A stretch of DNA of 64,000 bases from Camarhynchus parvulus (taxonomy: Eukaryota > Chordata > Aves > Passeriformes > Thraupidae): NCBI RefSeq assembly GCF_901933205.1, contig NC_044574.1:6780733-6844732 (forward strand), written 5' to 3'. This document shows positions 16,001-29,955 of the stretch, piece by piece. The notes beneath the pieces are model-generated. The model was not told the DNA's origin, searched no databases, and worked only from the letters and a program-made list of their open reading frames with translations. Positions within the stretch are counted from its first letter, which is position 1; each line of letters begins with the position of its first letter. A program made the translations under genes and the position numbers.

Positions 16001-19000
16001 GTGGACATGTCTACAAAGAAAAGAGAGATTCTAAGAAAGGCCGATTAAAGAACAGGTTGAATCTGATTTTGTCTTAAGATCTCTGTTTGTGAAATTGCAA
16101 ATAATGACCCCTGCAAAAAAGAACATTAATTCAACCTACCACTCTTTTGTTCACACTTTGAAAAGATGAAAAAAAAGCATTGTTTCTCTAAGAGAAGCCT
16201 CCACCTTCTTAAAGATACACAGCTCATTTCCATCATCATGTTTAAAACCAGATTTTTTGCAGACCTAACACCTGTGAATGTGTGAGTGTATAATTATGTC
16301 TGTGGTGGACTCAACGTGTCACCAGTGCCCAGGTGTGCTGCTGTGAGGACAGCTGGACACTGGGGACACACTGGTGTCCTGTTGTACTCGGGCGTCACTG
16401 CACAAGCCTTCATTCAGTGAGAGTCAGGAGAAGCCCTGACACTGATTTCACCAAGAACAAGATTGAGTCCCATGTGAGATCAGCTTGCCATCTTTATAGG
16501 TGGTATGATGCTGTGACCTCCTCCTTGAACCCAAGGACCCCCAGACCTCCTCTAAGGTGACAATAAGGGCTGCAGTTTTGCATGCTGCCCTTCCCATGCC
16601 TCCCTATTTGTTTGGCCACACTGGAACCCTGGAGCCATAGAAGAGTGAAGCAATTCCTTATGCCTTTAATTGGTGTTTGGAACAGATATTTTTCTTGGTT
16701 TGACTTGGGGGAGAATGTTTCCAAGAATGTAACTGGATGGGTTTTAAATTGCACACTTTGCCATGGGCCGCTCTCTGAGCCCTCACGTACGTGTGACCAG
16801 CATGTCTGGGGGCAGGAGCAGTAACTGCTGCCTGATGATGGGTGATTGGTGTGGCCACATCCTCTCCCTCCAAGGCCTGGGCTGCTGTGGGCTTTTGAAG
16901 GAAAGGAAAAATATGTGGTTCCTTCTTCTGAAGTGGGTGGGGTGTGATTTTCTATAATAAAGCATATGTGTTATTTTTGTGTCCAAAAGATGCTCTACCT
17001 AAGGGATTTGGACCCTACAAGAAGGCAGCCATTCTTGTTGCCATATTCTCTTCTTCAGGGAAGAGAAATTTAAGCTAACTAATGAGTGCAGAACCCATTT
17101 TCTTTTCTCCTGAGGGAGATAGGACCCAGCATGGAGATAAGCATAGAACCATGGAATATCTCTGCATGCCTCTTGGGGGCCATGGGTCCAGCTTATCCAC
17201 CGCCTGAAGATCCAGTGTTCATGTCACCTCCATGTCTGGCTGCAGTGCCAGGGGATCTGGCAGGCCTTGCTTGTGCAAAAGATGCTGAGCAATGAACCAT
17301 TTCTTTGGTTGGGGTGCAGCAGAAAATGTGTAACCCAAAGGTTATGAATGCTCCAGAGGAGGGCATAGAGGCCATGGCTCTGACAAAGATTTTTTGAGAA
17401 GCATCACTGGCATTTGAGTAATGTGAAACTGGATGGTGGGATGTAGGACATGATAGTTTCATCCTCCTCCTTGGTCCAGTAGGGGCCTACTCAAAAGGAG
17501 GGCAGAAAACTCTCTAGCACTGGCAGCCCCAAAGCCTTCAGACATCCCACGTTGCTTTTGGCCACAGCACCAGGTAAAATTGGGTCACCTACCAGAAGTT
17601 TTTGGTGGAATCATGACCCTGTTCTTTCTGGACCTATAACTCAAGGATAAGGAAAGAAAACAGACATACTGGGTACTTCATGCTCACTTTCCTCATTTTA
17701 CTATTTGAGGTTTTTGAGGGTGGAAGAAAACAGATGATGTAGAAGCACCACTGATTTATACAGTGGCATAAAAACATCAGTGTGACAATATTTATATAGT
17801 TAAAATGTTTTGAGATGTGCATTGGAAAAATTGAAAATATAATGAAGAGAGTATTTTACAGCAACTGCCCTGACATCAGTAGGATTTAAGTCCATCCTCA
17901 GTATCAATGGACAAAGCCCAGATTTATGCCTTGTAATTCCTCATCATACTGGGACAGGAAAAGATGGAAGTCATCATGAATTAAGTGCAGAAGTTCTAAG
18001 AAATGGAAATGGTCCCTTGCTTGAGATTCATTGAACTTATTACATAGACAGTGATTTAAAATCCCAAATGCCATTTGGCATCCATCTGGTACCTAGATGA
18101 TGCCTAAGTAAGAGCAGTTTTTTACTCATTACTTTTAAACAGTCTTCCTGGCAAAAGGACAATGGCAGATTGTGCTGCTATTGCATTTGCACCAGATTTT
18201 CACTAAGTGCAGATTTATGTTTATTTAATCACTGTTACTGGTTTATAAATTATGCCTCATTTCTTCAAACAGTATGATTTCCCACCCCCCCGAAAAAAAT
18301 CTGAGTAAAGGATTTATGATGGAAAATCCATAAATGGTCCCTTTTGTTCCACCTAATTGAATTTCACCTCCCGTTACCATTGCCTTATTCCTGTTCACAG
18401 CAGAGAGAATGAAAAGCTTTGGCAAGTTTTTGGGTGAGTATGTCCAAGAAGTTAGAAATCTTGGCCTTTCTTCTGGAAGGTATTGTGTAAGGCAGACATC
18501 ATGGACATATCCCTGTGTTTCCCCCCTTTCTTTCTGTGTCATCCCAATAGTCAGCCTGAAATTGTAGCATAGCTGCCTGCAAGTGTTCTGTAGGGTAGAG
18601 TTCCTCAAACCTGCATTAACTCAAAAAGCTTTCCTAGGTCTGTTTGGCATTTAAATCTTTGAGAAAGGGTTCAGACAGCACTGGCAGCCCTTAGCCTTGG
18701 ATTCCCTAGATCTTTGGTTCAGGAGTGATTTCAGCCCTGGCAATTACCTGGCAGCATCACATTGAAGCTTTGTGTTGTGCCTTTCGTGTCTCATGTCACT
18801 ATGCAGCAGCGTTTCAGTGACCTCATTCTGCTGAATTTCCATGATTTCGTGCCCAAAAAAGACCAATTTCCTTTGTTTTTAACCATGCTGTACCTATTCT
18901 TAACAAAGAAGTGATCTTTGTGTGGTAATGAACTAGCCAGTCTAGATATAAACTTTCTTCTGGAAAGAACTTGCTGCTCAGAGAGGTCAAAGGCTTTTAG

Positions 19001-20400
19001 CTGCCAACAGAAATATGATTTAACAAGCAGAAGGCATTTTGGAAAAGAAGTATCTGTGCTCTTGACTTCACTCCACAAAATGAATAGGAAACTCCCTGTA
19101 GTCCTAAGTGCAAAAGTGAGATGCTCCAGCCCTGGCTCAGCTGCTGTCTGTGTGTGCAGCTGAAGTCTGGGGACATGATTTTTGTGAGGACTTGGGCGTG
19201 TGACCTCAGATTTCACCTCATGATACCTTTCACAGTGGTCAAGACATAGAGAGGCACCATGACAGGGAAGGAGGGGTCCTTTACATGAATATTCCTTGTG
19301 CCTAAGGACACTGAAAGACTGAGAAGCTGGGATAGATCTATTTTGAACTCCTTGGCACGTTTTGTGAGAAGATAAGGATGGTTTGCTGGGCACCAAAGTG
19401 TCTGTGGATATATATATACACACATCAGTAAGAAGTGCACTCTGAGCACAACCAGCTAAACTTGGAACATGCTGGACAGCCAGACATCTCACCTACAGCT
19501 AAATCCTGCCCGCCTGCACACAACAGGGATTTCTCTGGCTGTTTCACCACCAAGGTGTGCACCCACTGGTGTTTAGGCACCTGTCAGGACCAGCATTTTA
19601 CAAAGCACAGCCAGCAGACACAACACTGAAGGAAGATTTCTCTGGGAAGAGGAATTCATGTCATTAACTACTTAAGAGTTATGAGGTCACCTCGGTGTCT
19701 CCACCTCATATCACTCTTCCAAAGAACACAATGATAAAATCATTTTGCTGGATTAAAAGCATGACTTTGTAAGGTATAAATGAGGTTAGATTCCCTCTGC
19801 AGACATTAGACTTGGCAAAAGTCTGACTCATCTCAGAGGTAAGGGCATTCTTATGGATCCAATTAGAGAAAAAACACTACCTGGCAAGGAAGAACAAAAC
19901 CTATAATACTTCTGACTATACAATGGCAGCTGGAATAAAATTTTCTCATATGGGAACACATGAGCTCAATGTGTAAGGAGAAACTGGGCTTGTCAGACTT
20001 AATTAGAGTGAGGGAAATGGCCTGCGGTCAGAAACTGCACACGTTGTCCACTCCTGGCTCCTGGGGCTGAGCCAGACTCAGAGGTCTGTGGGACAGCACC
20101 CTGCACCACAATCCCAGAGCCAGGAGTTCACACCAAGGGCTCCTCACTGCTGGTGGTGAGAAAAACGTGTGCTTTCATTAAAATGTTGTCTCATGCTGGT
20201 GACAGAGTGATAGAGGCTCCACCAGAGAGTCTCAAAGTGCACTCTAAATAGCTGTTAGAGATGGGATAGGGGCCAGAGTGTTCCAGCACAGTGTGCACAG
20301 GCTGGAGGCTGGTTTGGACTGCGAGAGGGCCATGGCGGGTAATGCATCAGATCCGTCCACCTGAAGCACATAAATAGATGCAATTACATCAGCATCCAAG
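13053..20400. other. Unique DNA, no gene seen
   Basis: More than 7 kb without a recognisable gene or repeat. The longest open frame in the window (minus strand, 19492 to 18791, 233 residues) lies here. It has no recognisable domain, and frames in other registers overlap it, so I do not annotate it as coding. A short (AT)n/(AC)n run lies near 19408-19425. Confidence 0.5.
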
Positions 20401-20515
20401 AGCCTCACAGCACTCCTCTAAGCTAGAGATTTCCTGTTATTCCCAATTTATGTAGAAGCCTGGGGGGACAAGGAGACTATAGGATTTCAGTGGGATCCAG
20501 ACCTTCAGTTGCCCT
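20401..20515 (+). repeat. Possible MIR/L3-like ancient repeat relic
   Basis: The order 'cctcacagcactcctctaag', 'ttattcccaatttatgtaga', then a G-rich and 'tttcagtgggatccagacct' segment, loosely follows the amniote MIR/L3 core pattern (…ccctatgagg…attatccccattttacagat…). The match is weak and from memory. It may be coincidence. Confidence 0.2.
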
Positions 20516-23500
20516 TCCAAGCCCTACCCTTGGGGACATGTGTATCATCGTGCAGGAATGGCCTCTGAAGGGCTGCCAGCCGCCTGCCCATGGGGTGGAG
20601 GAGCTGAGTGCACCGACCTGCTGAGGCCATTTGGGCACTGGAGCTCACACAGGGCTTGGGGGCTGCCTGGCACTGTGGAAATAGGTGCAGATTTACTAGG
20701 AGAGTAGAATGGGTGAGGGGGTTGTAGCACCCTCACTGGGTCCAACATGGTCCTGCTCTCCTGTGCCAGGATCTTGGATCTTGGGGGATCGTTTCCCTGA
20801 TGACAACTTCCCAGGGAACATCAAAACAGTTTTCTTTTCCTTAAGCTTTTGCTGAACTAAGATCAACTTGAAGTGTAATCATGGTGTGCTGGGAAAGGTT
20901 TAGAGAGAAAAGCAGCAAAAGCAGCATTTTTACCAGCCTGAAGTGGTGCAAATATATTTGAGATAATTCTAAGAAAGGAACACTTGTCTCATTGATATCT
21001 AATTGGCTTTACCAAAATAAAACTTTCCATTGTGAGCACAGACAAACCATTTTATCCAACTCTTGGTAGTCAGTTGCAGGACAGTATTATTCTTTTTCCT
21101 TTGTCCATATGATGTTTTTATGTTTTATGCTCCCCTGAAGAGTGACCAGGGCTTAGATCTCAGCTGAGGTCTCTGAGTGTTACAAATACAAAGGCAGATC
21201 ACTGCATGCCTGTTTCAGCATCAAGTCAAAAATTACTTGTCTCACGAATTCGAGATCTTTGCTTCTGGGAAAAAAAATCATTTGGGTAAGGAGAAGGAGA
21301 AGCCCACAAACCCTCAGTCTTCAAATTTAGTGGGTTCTCCCATTTTATACAAAGGGAAATGAATATATCTGAAAGAAACATAATAAAATCTCCAGTTTTC
21401 CCTGGCATAGTTACTCTGTTGTGCTCCCATGTGAAAGGGCGCCGTGTACCCTACTAAAGATCAGGAAGGGTTGTGTCCCTTGGCTCTCTTCTTGAGGCAA
21501 ATGTACAAGTGGTATCTTGGGCTCAGATGTGTGCAATCCTTTGAAATTTGATTTGTCCCCTGGTCCTGTTGCCTGTCATGCAGAGCTGCAGTGGGTGGGA
21601 CCATCATGGTGATGCCCCCATTGGTGGCTGCATGTATTTCAGGAATGTTCTGTAATCCAACCTGGCTCATTGTTGACAGCCAGAACTTTCCAGGCCCCTT
21701 TTCATCTCCTTGGCTCCCTCATTTATTAGGAGGGCAATAATCAAACAGGTGTACCTGGAGGGTGAGGAGGTACCACCACACCAAGCTGAGCAGGAGAAGG
21801 CCTTTCCTGGGGAAGAGATCTCTTGCCCCCACGTGCAGGCTGTCCTTATACATCCATCCTTGCCTGGTATCTTACCCAAGGGCAAAGATCTGACCAGCTC
21901 CTAAGCAGGCAGTGTGCCATCGTGACAGATGGGCACAAAAGGGGCAGCCAAGAAGCCGTGTATGTGCATCCAGTGTGTTTAGGGCTTGGGTTCCCAGCCA
22001 GGAACTTCAGAGCAGCTGTCCACCCTCAGTTTACGTGCCTGTAGTTTAGGGGGATCTTCCACCACTAATCCAGCTTCAGAGATAGTTTAACTTTCAAAAA
22101 TTAAAAATAGCATTCATTGCCCCGTATGGAGAGTGAGTCTTGACCCATTTGCATCAAGGGTTGGTGTGGGTGCATGGGGAGGGGTCAGCATCAAAGAATG
22201 GGAGAGTGGGGAACTGCCTTAACCTCCATTTGTCTTTTTGTTGGGATCTGCTGTGAGATTGTTAGGAATGCCTCCACACACCAGCCAGATCTGGCCAGGG
22301 TGCCCAAGGCAGGATTTAGGCTCTGCTGGGAGACAGCAAAGAGGACTGGATTCTTCTACCCTCTTCATCTCAGTCCTAGAACTCCATGCTCCCCTGTGTC
22401 AGCAGTGGCTAGACCTAGTTGTTCAAAATTGAGTGCTCATCACAAACATCTAACATCTGGGTGTCAGATTCTGTGACTGGCAGATGCCTCAACCAGGCAC
22501 TTATTCTCTGTTGGTCTTGCAGAGGTGCAGGTGCAGCTCTTCACAGAGACAGAATAAGATTTTCCCTGACTCTAATTATCAAATGTTCAGGTGTATTTGG
22601 AGGTTCAGAGCTAGAACTAATGAAGGATTTAGATTGAAAAAGGTCAGACACTTAGATGCTCAGCCTGAGATGCTTAATTACTAGAAAGACATCCAGACCT
22701 GTGATTTGGGGGCTTTAGCCCTTGCACTTCACAGACCACTTAAGAAAGGGTGTGAACCAGTCAACTTATGGGGAGCCCTCCTAATTAACCCCAAGGAAAG
22801 GCTAAATATGGGTCTGTGTTTGCAATTTTGCACCTTCTGAAATGGGGGATAGTGATAGGCCAGCAATTGAAGCATCTCAATTAAGTGTTCATCTAAAGTC
22901 TGGAGATCCTTACATCTCAATCTGTACGACATACATATGTGGGAAAAGTTACCAGGGCCCAGGATTTTTATTCTCTTGTAGAAGATTATTCTCCAGCCAC
23001 TGGGATATCAGGGGAAGCTGCTGTACCTTTACATCCCCACTGGTCTGAGTAGGAGCTTGCCACTGGACCTCTGTTCAGACCAGTGGTTCACCCCTGAACC
23101 TTGGCTTCAGTTTGACTTAGTTGCTTGGTAGAAAGGCTGCTGTTAGAAATGTAGCTGACAGTACCAGTCAAAATGTTTTGGGGAAAATTTAGGGTTACAT
23201 CTGAAGCACTCAGTGTGCCTACATTTTTCACATAAGGGGACTTGAACACCTGTGTTTTTTTTGGAGTCTGGATGCTCAAATACACTCTGATCCTAACAGG
23301 ATTTCAACTTTGAAATCTTACTGGGCATCTTAAGTTATCACAGATGTTGCAAAGAAAAAATGACTATAAATTCCCCAAAATTCTATTTTTCAGAATTACC
23401 TGGGATTTGTAAATTGAGATTTAGAGCATGGCAGAGTGAGCAGGGGAATTGCTTCATTTCACCTCTGTCTCTGGATAAATGTTCTTACCTGTGCTAACAT

Positions 23501-24764
23501 GTGAGGTCAATCCCAGCAGCTGGGGTTATCAGTCACACCAAAACATTCCCAGTCAGCCATCATGATGTGACCTGAAGTCTGTACACCTGATCATCTGTTT
23601 ACAGTCCCGTCCATGGAAATGTGCTGATAGAGTTGTGGCTTTACCCTCCAAGGTCATTCAGATGCAGCTTGAAATTTTTTCCATAATTTGAAACATTTTT
23701 TCTTTCCCACCTTTCTCATTCTCTCTGGTGTTACTTATTTTCCTGTTTTCCAGCACTGTAAATTAAATCTCATAAAGCATGTTCATTTGAATCTTATATG
23801 AGAGATGCATGTGAATTTGAATCTCACATGAGAGATACATAGAAAAATGTTGAATCACATTGTGATGTCTTCCAGGAGCCCCTGTGCACCCCTCAGAGTT
23901 CTGTAGCATTTGCAGCTTACAAAGAGACCTGTTGGTTATCCCAGTGTGGTTATCACAGCCATGAAAACCAGCACTCAATCCTGGCATGCAAGTTCTCCTA
24001 AATCATTGGGTTTCAACCCATTGTCTATGAATAGATTGTGTTTGTAGGACTATTTTCCCTATTTACTGAAGGGAGAGGGCACTTTGTAGTGTTCTACCTC
24101 TTTGCAAAATAGTTCTACACAATATTCAAACCTTAATATTTTTCGAGTGCTCTAGTGATAATAGAGATGATACTTTGCCCTGTTTGTCTCAGCTGGTGAC
24201 TTTCTTCAAATTCCCTTCTCATAATCTCAGTACATTTCATTCATCATCTGCAAAGACTCTTTACTACAATGTAAACCAGGGAGAATAATTCCCAGAAATG
24301 CAGACCTGGAAATGGCATTATTAATACTGAAACAATAAGCAGAATTGGAAGAAAGGGGACATAACAATAGATATAAATTCTGCAGAGTTACTGGAATATG
24401 TTAAATCTGAGTAACTATTGAAACATAGAGTTATGTATGATACTTTATGTGTTTGGTATTTCTATTCTGAAGATGCTAAGGCAGGTAGATGGACAAGAGG
24501 AACATTCTGGTGGACAGCTAGTAACCCAGGAATGCAGAGCTCTGACAACACAGGATTTACCCAGCTTCCAGCAGGTGTCTAAGTAAAGGAATTGTCTGAT
24601 TTGTGATCTTCATTAGGAATCCCATGGCATGTGAAATTCTTCTTATGCACAGAACTCACGGATTTTAATAAACAAGGCAAGAGTGAAAATGAGTATGATG
24701 TGAAGATGAGGGATATGCACTGTGAAGGTTCATAGTTACAGAGGGCAACAATCAGTTAACATTT
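20516..24764. other. Unique DNA, no gene seen
   Basis: No recognisable gene or mobile element except the short tandem duplication at 23785-23840. Open frames at 21667-22476 are short and unrelated to one another. Confidence 0.5.
23785..23840. repeat. Two-copy tandem duplication, 30-bp period
   Basis: A 26-base unit beginning ATTTGAATCT occurs at 23785-23810 and again at 23815-23840, with three mismatches. The period is 30 bp. It is probably a local slippage or duplication event of moderate age. Confidence 0.85.
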
Positions 24765-24828
24765 TAATGGCTGGACTCTATGATCTTAGAGGTCCTTTCC
24801 AACCTTTATGATTCTATGATTCTGTGAT
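24765..24828 (+). mobile_element. CR1 3' tail fragment
   Basis: Only the last ~64 bases of a plus-strand CR1 remain: 'ggactctatgatcttagagg', 'tcctttccaacctt', then the terminal repeats 'atgattctatgattctgtga'. It is a very short 5' truncation, diagnostic because the body-to-tail junction is intact. Confidence 0.9.
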
Positions 24829-27800
24829 ACAACAGAACTTTACTGGAAGCAAGGAAGGATGGTTACCTCCTCTTCCTCATATTCAGCTATCACCATAAGT
24901 TTTGCTTCCCCTTTTGCTGGCTGAGTGGATTTCTGCCCCAGTCATGGGAACAGAGCACCTTCACCAGAAATGACCCTGCATTGGCAGGGTGGTTAGGGCT
25001 GCTTTCAGGAGGAATTATGACTGCTTAATTTGGGAGCAGCATGGGAAAAATCAGAGTTATTCTCCACCCAGGCTGGAGCAGGGATGTCTGCAACACCAGC
25101 CTGTCCTGCATCCTCTGGTTCCTGCTGGCAACTTGGCCATGCCAGTGTCTGCAACCCCTGGCAATCCCCAGCCTTGGCATGTGGAGCGCTCAGTATTGGT
25201 GGATAAAGAAAAGGCCTCTGTAATAAGTGAGCAGAATAAGGCTTTGCTTTCAGGAACTTTCTGAACTCACCCTATTCCCCAGTCACTATAATATTCCAGC
25301 AAATACTTTGTGAGACAGTTTTCACACTGCTTCTAGGAACACACAGAATATTCAACCAAAATGTCATGTGTCGTCTCTTTGACCTCTTGGCGGTCATTGA
25401 TGCAAGTTTACCTCATAGCTACATTTTTCCTAATAAATTCTGTTTAGGGTTTGTTTTTCAAGCTCAAACGGAAAATCCCAAATTGTGTCATGACAAGAGT
25501 AAACACTCCTACATGCTGAAAATGTTCTGTTTTCCATTGCTCTTTTGCCAAAGTCTGGAGGTGAAAAAAGGCTCTCACAGGCTGTGTCGAGGGTGTAGTA
25601 GAAGTGGGAGGTAGCCAACTTGGAGTCTGAAGCTTGTGTGTTCCTTCAACAACCGAGTTGCTATTGCCCTGATCCATCCACAAAGGATCAATTAATCACA
25701 GGTTTATCCTTAATCAACACATGCAGCTATCCCTGCCCTGATTAGCAAGTGGAAAGAATGTTTTCCAGTGAAAAAAAAGTGTAATTAACTCACACAGTGC
25801 TGGGCAGACCACAGCTAGCTTGAAGAAGTGTGAATCTTGCACATCTGGATGCTGGACACCTCTGGACCACAGTACCTGGAGACGTGTTGGTGCAGCAGAG
25901 TTCCCTGAGGCTTTACCATCTGAATCTGAGCTCTGCCTCTTTGCAAGTCTGAGCTCAGAGCAGCATTTCAGGGAAATGAAGGAATTAAATTCCAGATAGG
26001 CCTTGGGAAATTGTCTGGATGATGAGGTGCCTGAATTCTGCACACAGGCTCCAAACTTCTCAGCTGCCGTCTGACACAGCAGGTGCCTCGTTTCCTTCTA
26101 GAAAGTCTAAACAAACCTGCCAAGACCTGGCAGAGCTCAGATACGTGGAGACATGCATGGGCCTCATGGGATTCCCAAAGAGCCATTCCTCTCCCACTTC
26201 TACATGTGGACCAAAGGGATATTCAGATAACTGGGACATGGTCCTTTGTGATCATCTACAGACATGTGTCCTTGCACAGAACCTCCCCTCCAGCTCATCT
26301 GAGGCTGGACTATCAGTTTATGCTTTCTTTGTGAGGTCAGATAACCTTTAGGTTACTGAAGAGATACACCCTATTGAATTCCTATCACTTTCTGTACACA
26401 GTCAAATATCCATCAGATTGGTGGACAAAAGGAAGGGTGAGCTGGAGGAGTTTTGTTTTCAAAACTTGGGTTTGATCTCCTACATTTCAGGTGTGTGTTT
26501 TCAACCTACAGCTAAGTTAGAGGTTTGGAGGAAAGGCAGATCAGCCTTGAAGACAGAGTAGCAGAGGATTCACAGCTGAGTTATGTACCTAACTGCATGG
26601 CAATGTTTAATTTGCTTTTTTTCAGTTTTATGTCCCATACTACCAAGATCCCCCTTCACATTTAAAGTGCCATTTCTAAGCTGCCGAGTCTTTGTCTTCG
26701 GCACACTCTAATGTCTATAAAATCAGAATACACTTTAAAGGCTGATTTTTTGACAGACTTTCTCTTCTGTTATACTATATTTACCCCACAGATTTCAGTG
26801 AGGAACTCATTTTCCCCACAGGGAAAGCTGAATAGTTTTACCCTGAATGAAGCCAGCTTTGAGGTCTGACTGATGAACACATGTTCAAGCACGGTGTGTC
26901 CTCATGTCAGTGGTTTCCCAGGCCTTTCTGAAGAGGCAGGCTGACAGCTCAGCTCTCACATGTGAAAAATCTCAGTGCAACTGAAGTAAGTGACAAAATT
27001 TTCACTGATTTTCCACTGGGAGTGATTTCACTGAAAGCAATTAGAGCTCAATAGCAGAAACACAAAAATATCCAAATGATAACGTGGGCCAGACGTTCCT
27101 GCTGGAATGAGAATTGTCTTGCTGAGATATCTTGCTGGGGAGAAATACTTTGAGGAGGATTTGCTCATTCCTCTTATGTGTAGGAAGTGGGGTACTGAGT
27201 TAACTCCTTCCATCCCTGCAAAGGGACCTGAATTCTCACAAGGTGAACTATCAGATCCCTCTTTCTCAAGCTGGACACTGCACAGCTGAGTTTCCCAAAA
27301 ACCTCTCAGAAATGCTTGGCTCTGGGGTTTGTCCCGAAAACTTTTCTTGACACATCCAAAGACAATCTCAAGTCTGCCAGAAAGACTTTGGAGCCAAAAT
27401 ATTAATCTTTCATTTTTCATTTCTGTCTCCAGTGAGTTTAGTCCTGCTCCCAGGGAAGAAGCCACAGGCTTCTGCTGCAAGCTGCTTTGCTCAAGCCATT
27501 CACTGCACATGTCCAAGTGTCTTTGCAAGGAGAGAAAAGGCAGCTCCCCATCAGGCTGGCTGCTTAAGGAAAGCAGGAAGGTGGATAGCAGCTAAGGAGT
27601 TTTTTAACACTCCAAGAGCTTGGTCTGCTCTTTCTCTTCACTGAGTGAGCTGATTGGCATCCAAGACACATTTAATCCTGCTCTGCAAAAAGGCAATATT
27701 TTAACAACTAAATGGCTCGTTCACCTGAAACCTCACATTTTCCAAGAAAACATGCCAAGCTGGGTTTGAAAATCTGCATGCAAATGTATCATGGGATATG

Positions 27801-29922
27801 TGTGATAATTTCATGACTTTCTATGACACTTTTTGTGAGGATAGCAGCAGGCTTTTGTGTATTAATGCAGTGACTGATTCATTTTCCAGAATTCTTTACC
27901 TTATGGTAGATAAGACAAGTATAAATGTAAAATACAGGGCTTGCTTCATCCACAGGCACGTCCAGCTGTTTCTGGGTGGAAGCCTGCCATAGTTTCACAG
28001 TTCATAACTGCAGTGTGTAAAATTCTCAAGCTGAAATTGTATTTCTCCCACATACTGTAAATGTTGCCACAAGCTGCATGTAACAAGGTGAGGCAGGGGA
28101 TGCTGCCTTCACCTGTTAGTAGAGGGTGAATGGTCAAATTCTGTCTTTAAAGCAATCTTTCATCAATGCCTTGACTCACCTTCACTTTTCCAGTGAAGAA
28201 AGCATGTCTTTAGCAGCTGAGCTTCTATCAGGATGAATTTTCCAAAAACATGTCAAGGCAAAAAGCATTTAACAAAGATGCTCCTTAGAAAAACAAAGGA
28301 GGAGTTCATCAGACTGGCTGGGTGGGGGTAGTGATTGAACTGGGGAAAAACCTAGCACAAATGTGAACATAAATTAGACCAGTTAATGACAAAAATAATG
28401 GAGTACAGATACTGGCACAGAGTCAAAGAAACATGGAGTGTGGGACTGTGTGAGAAGAAAGCAACAGAGCTCCTAAAGGTTTTGTTTGACCGGTCAGAAG
28501 GATACCAGCTGGTGGGAAAGTAATGAGAGCAACTGCAAACATTGGAATTGAGGAGGTGTGAGCAGGGAGGAAGAGGAACCTTAAAAGAGGAAAAGTAGGC
28601 AGTGTTAATAAAAACAGGAGCTGAGTCATAGAAAAGTAAAAAACTGTGGGTGTAGCAGTAGGAGTAATGTGGTCTGGGGCAAAACCCCAACATACAGGGA
28701 GGTTACAGCCCACTTCATGGCACAAGAGCTGGTTTGAATAGGTGGTTTTACAAATGATATAATAGAAGAGACCTAAACCAGCAGCAATACAGGTTGGCAG
28801 TGGGCCGTGTGATCCATCTACTCACTGTATCTGTCCACCATGGGATTTGTTTTCCCTCCAAATGCTGGGCTGACTCACACTTTAATGTGTTTGCAATTGC
28901 ACAACTGTTTTTGGATTTCTGTGAAACAGGCAGACAGTTCTTTTAACCTCCAGCCTTTGTCTCTTTTATGAGCTTTTGATGCTGTTGTTTTGTGTGTTTG
29001 ACTAAGTGAGAATCAGACCCCGTGACCCTGTGGGTTGGAGGGGACCCTTCTCCTGGCTCACCCAGGAAGAATCCTGGGTTCCATGTAACATCATAAATGT
29101 CCAAAGGCCAAACTCAGTGCTGCTGGAGGCAGTGGAAAAGATGCCACGAGCTCAAATGATCCACGGTTCAGAGCCAAAAGCTTCTTTGAGCAAAGATAAG
29201 GAGACACCTGCACTCTGCCCAGCTCATGGAGACTGGTGTTTTGTGATTAATTTCCTTTTTCAGTACATTGTGGAAGGAGAAAGGCCTTTCAATAGCAACA
29301 GCCACAGGATGTGTACAGTCAGCATGAGACTTGTGCTTTTTACAAATTATATGCACTTAAGAACTGAAGTCACTTAAAGCCAGACAAGTCCTTGAAATTA
29401 CAGTTCCTGAGGAAATGGATTGTGTGGAGTTCAGGACTGAACTTGCACTTTCTTGGAGAGAAAGAGCCAGAATCAGAAGTCAGCAGGATCTGGAGGAGTT
29501 TTTTTCTCTTCCAAGGTAAAAGGAAGGCAGGAAATGGAATGACATTGCTGCACAGTGAAGAGGGGACAGCTCAGAGGTCCCGACTCCCATCTTGAGGCTC
29601 AGCCTGCTCAGCCTGGAGCCCACTTGGCCAACAGGCACCCTCTCCAAGCAGTCCAGGGTACAAGCCAGCGGGCCAGGGAGAGCTGGCAAGGTTGTTTCTT
29701 TTGAGGGAACATAGGAAATGGCAGCCATTTGGGACACGATGGAAAGTTCACCCCACCAGGGAAGTTTGTGCCTGCAGCATGTTTGCCTTCCTGAAAGAGA
29801 TGAACAATCAAGGAAAAAGGAGAGGAATAAAAAAGAAACATCCAGAGACAAAATGAGGGGGAAAAAAAGTGCCAAAAAGCCATTTGCAAGAAGAAAATTT
29901 ATTTGACTTCCTGTTCTATGGC

Positions 29923-29955
29923 TTTTTTGTTTTTGTTTTTGTTTTTGTTTTTTTT
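29923..29955. repeat. (TTTTTG)n simple repeat
   Basis: A short array of T5-6/G units, reading (CAAAAA)n on the other strand. It resembles the A-rich tail of a minus-strand retroposed sequence. I recognise no retroposed body upstream of it. Confidence 0.85.

Noticed and set aside
18791..19492. Longest open frame (233 residues, minus strand) as a gene
   Set aside because: No recognisable domain, no clear splice or promoter context, composition like translated non-coding DNA, and overlapping frames in other registers. One frame of this length is plausible by chance in six frames of 64 kb.
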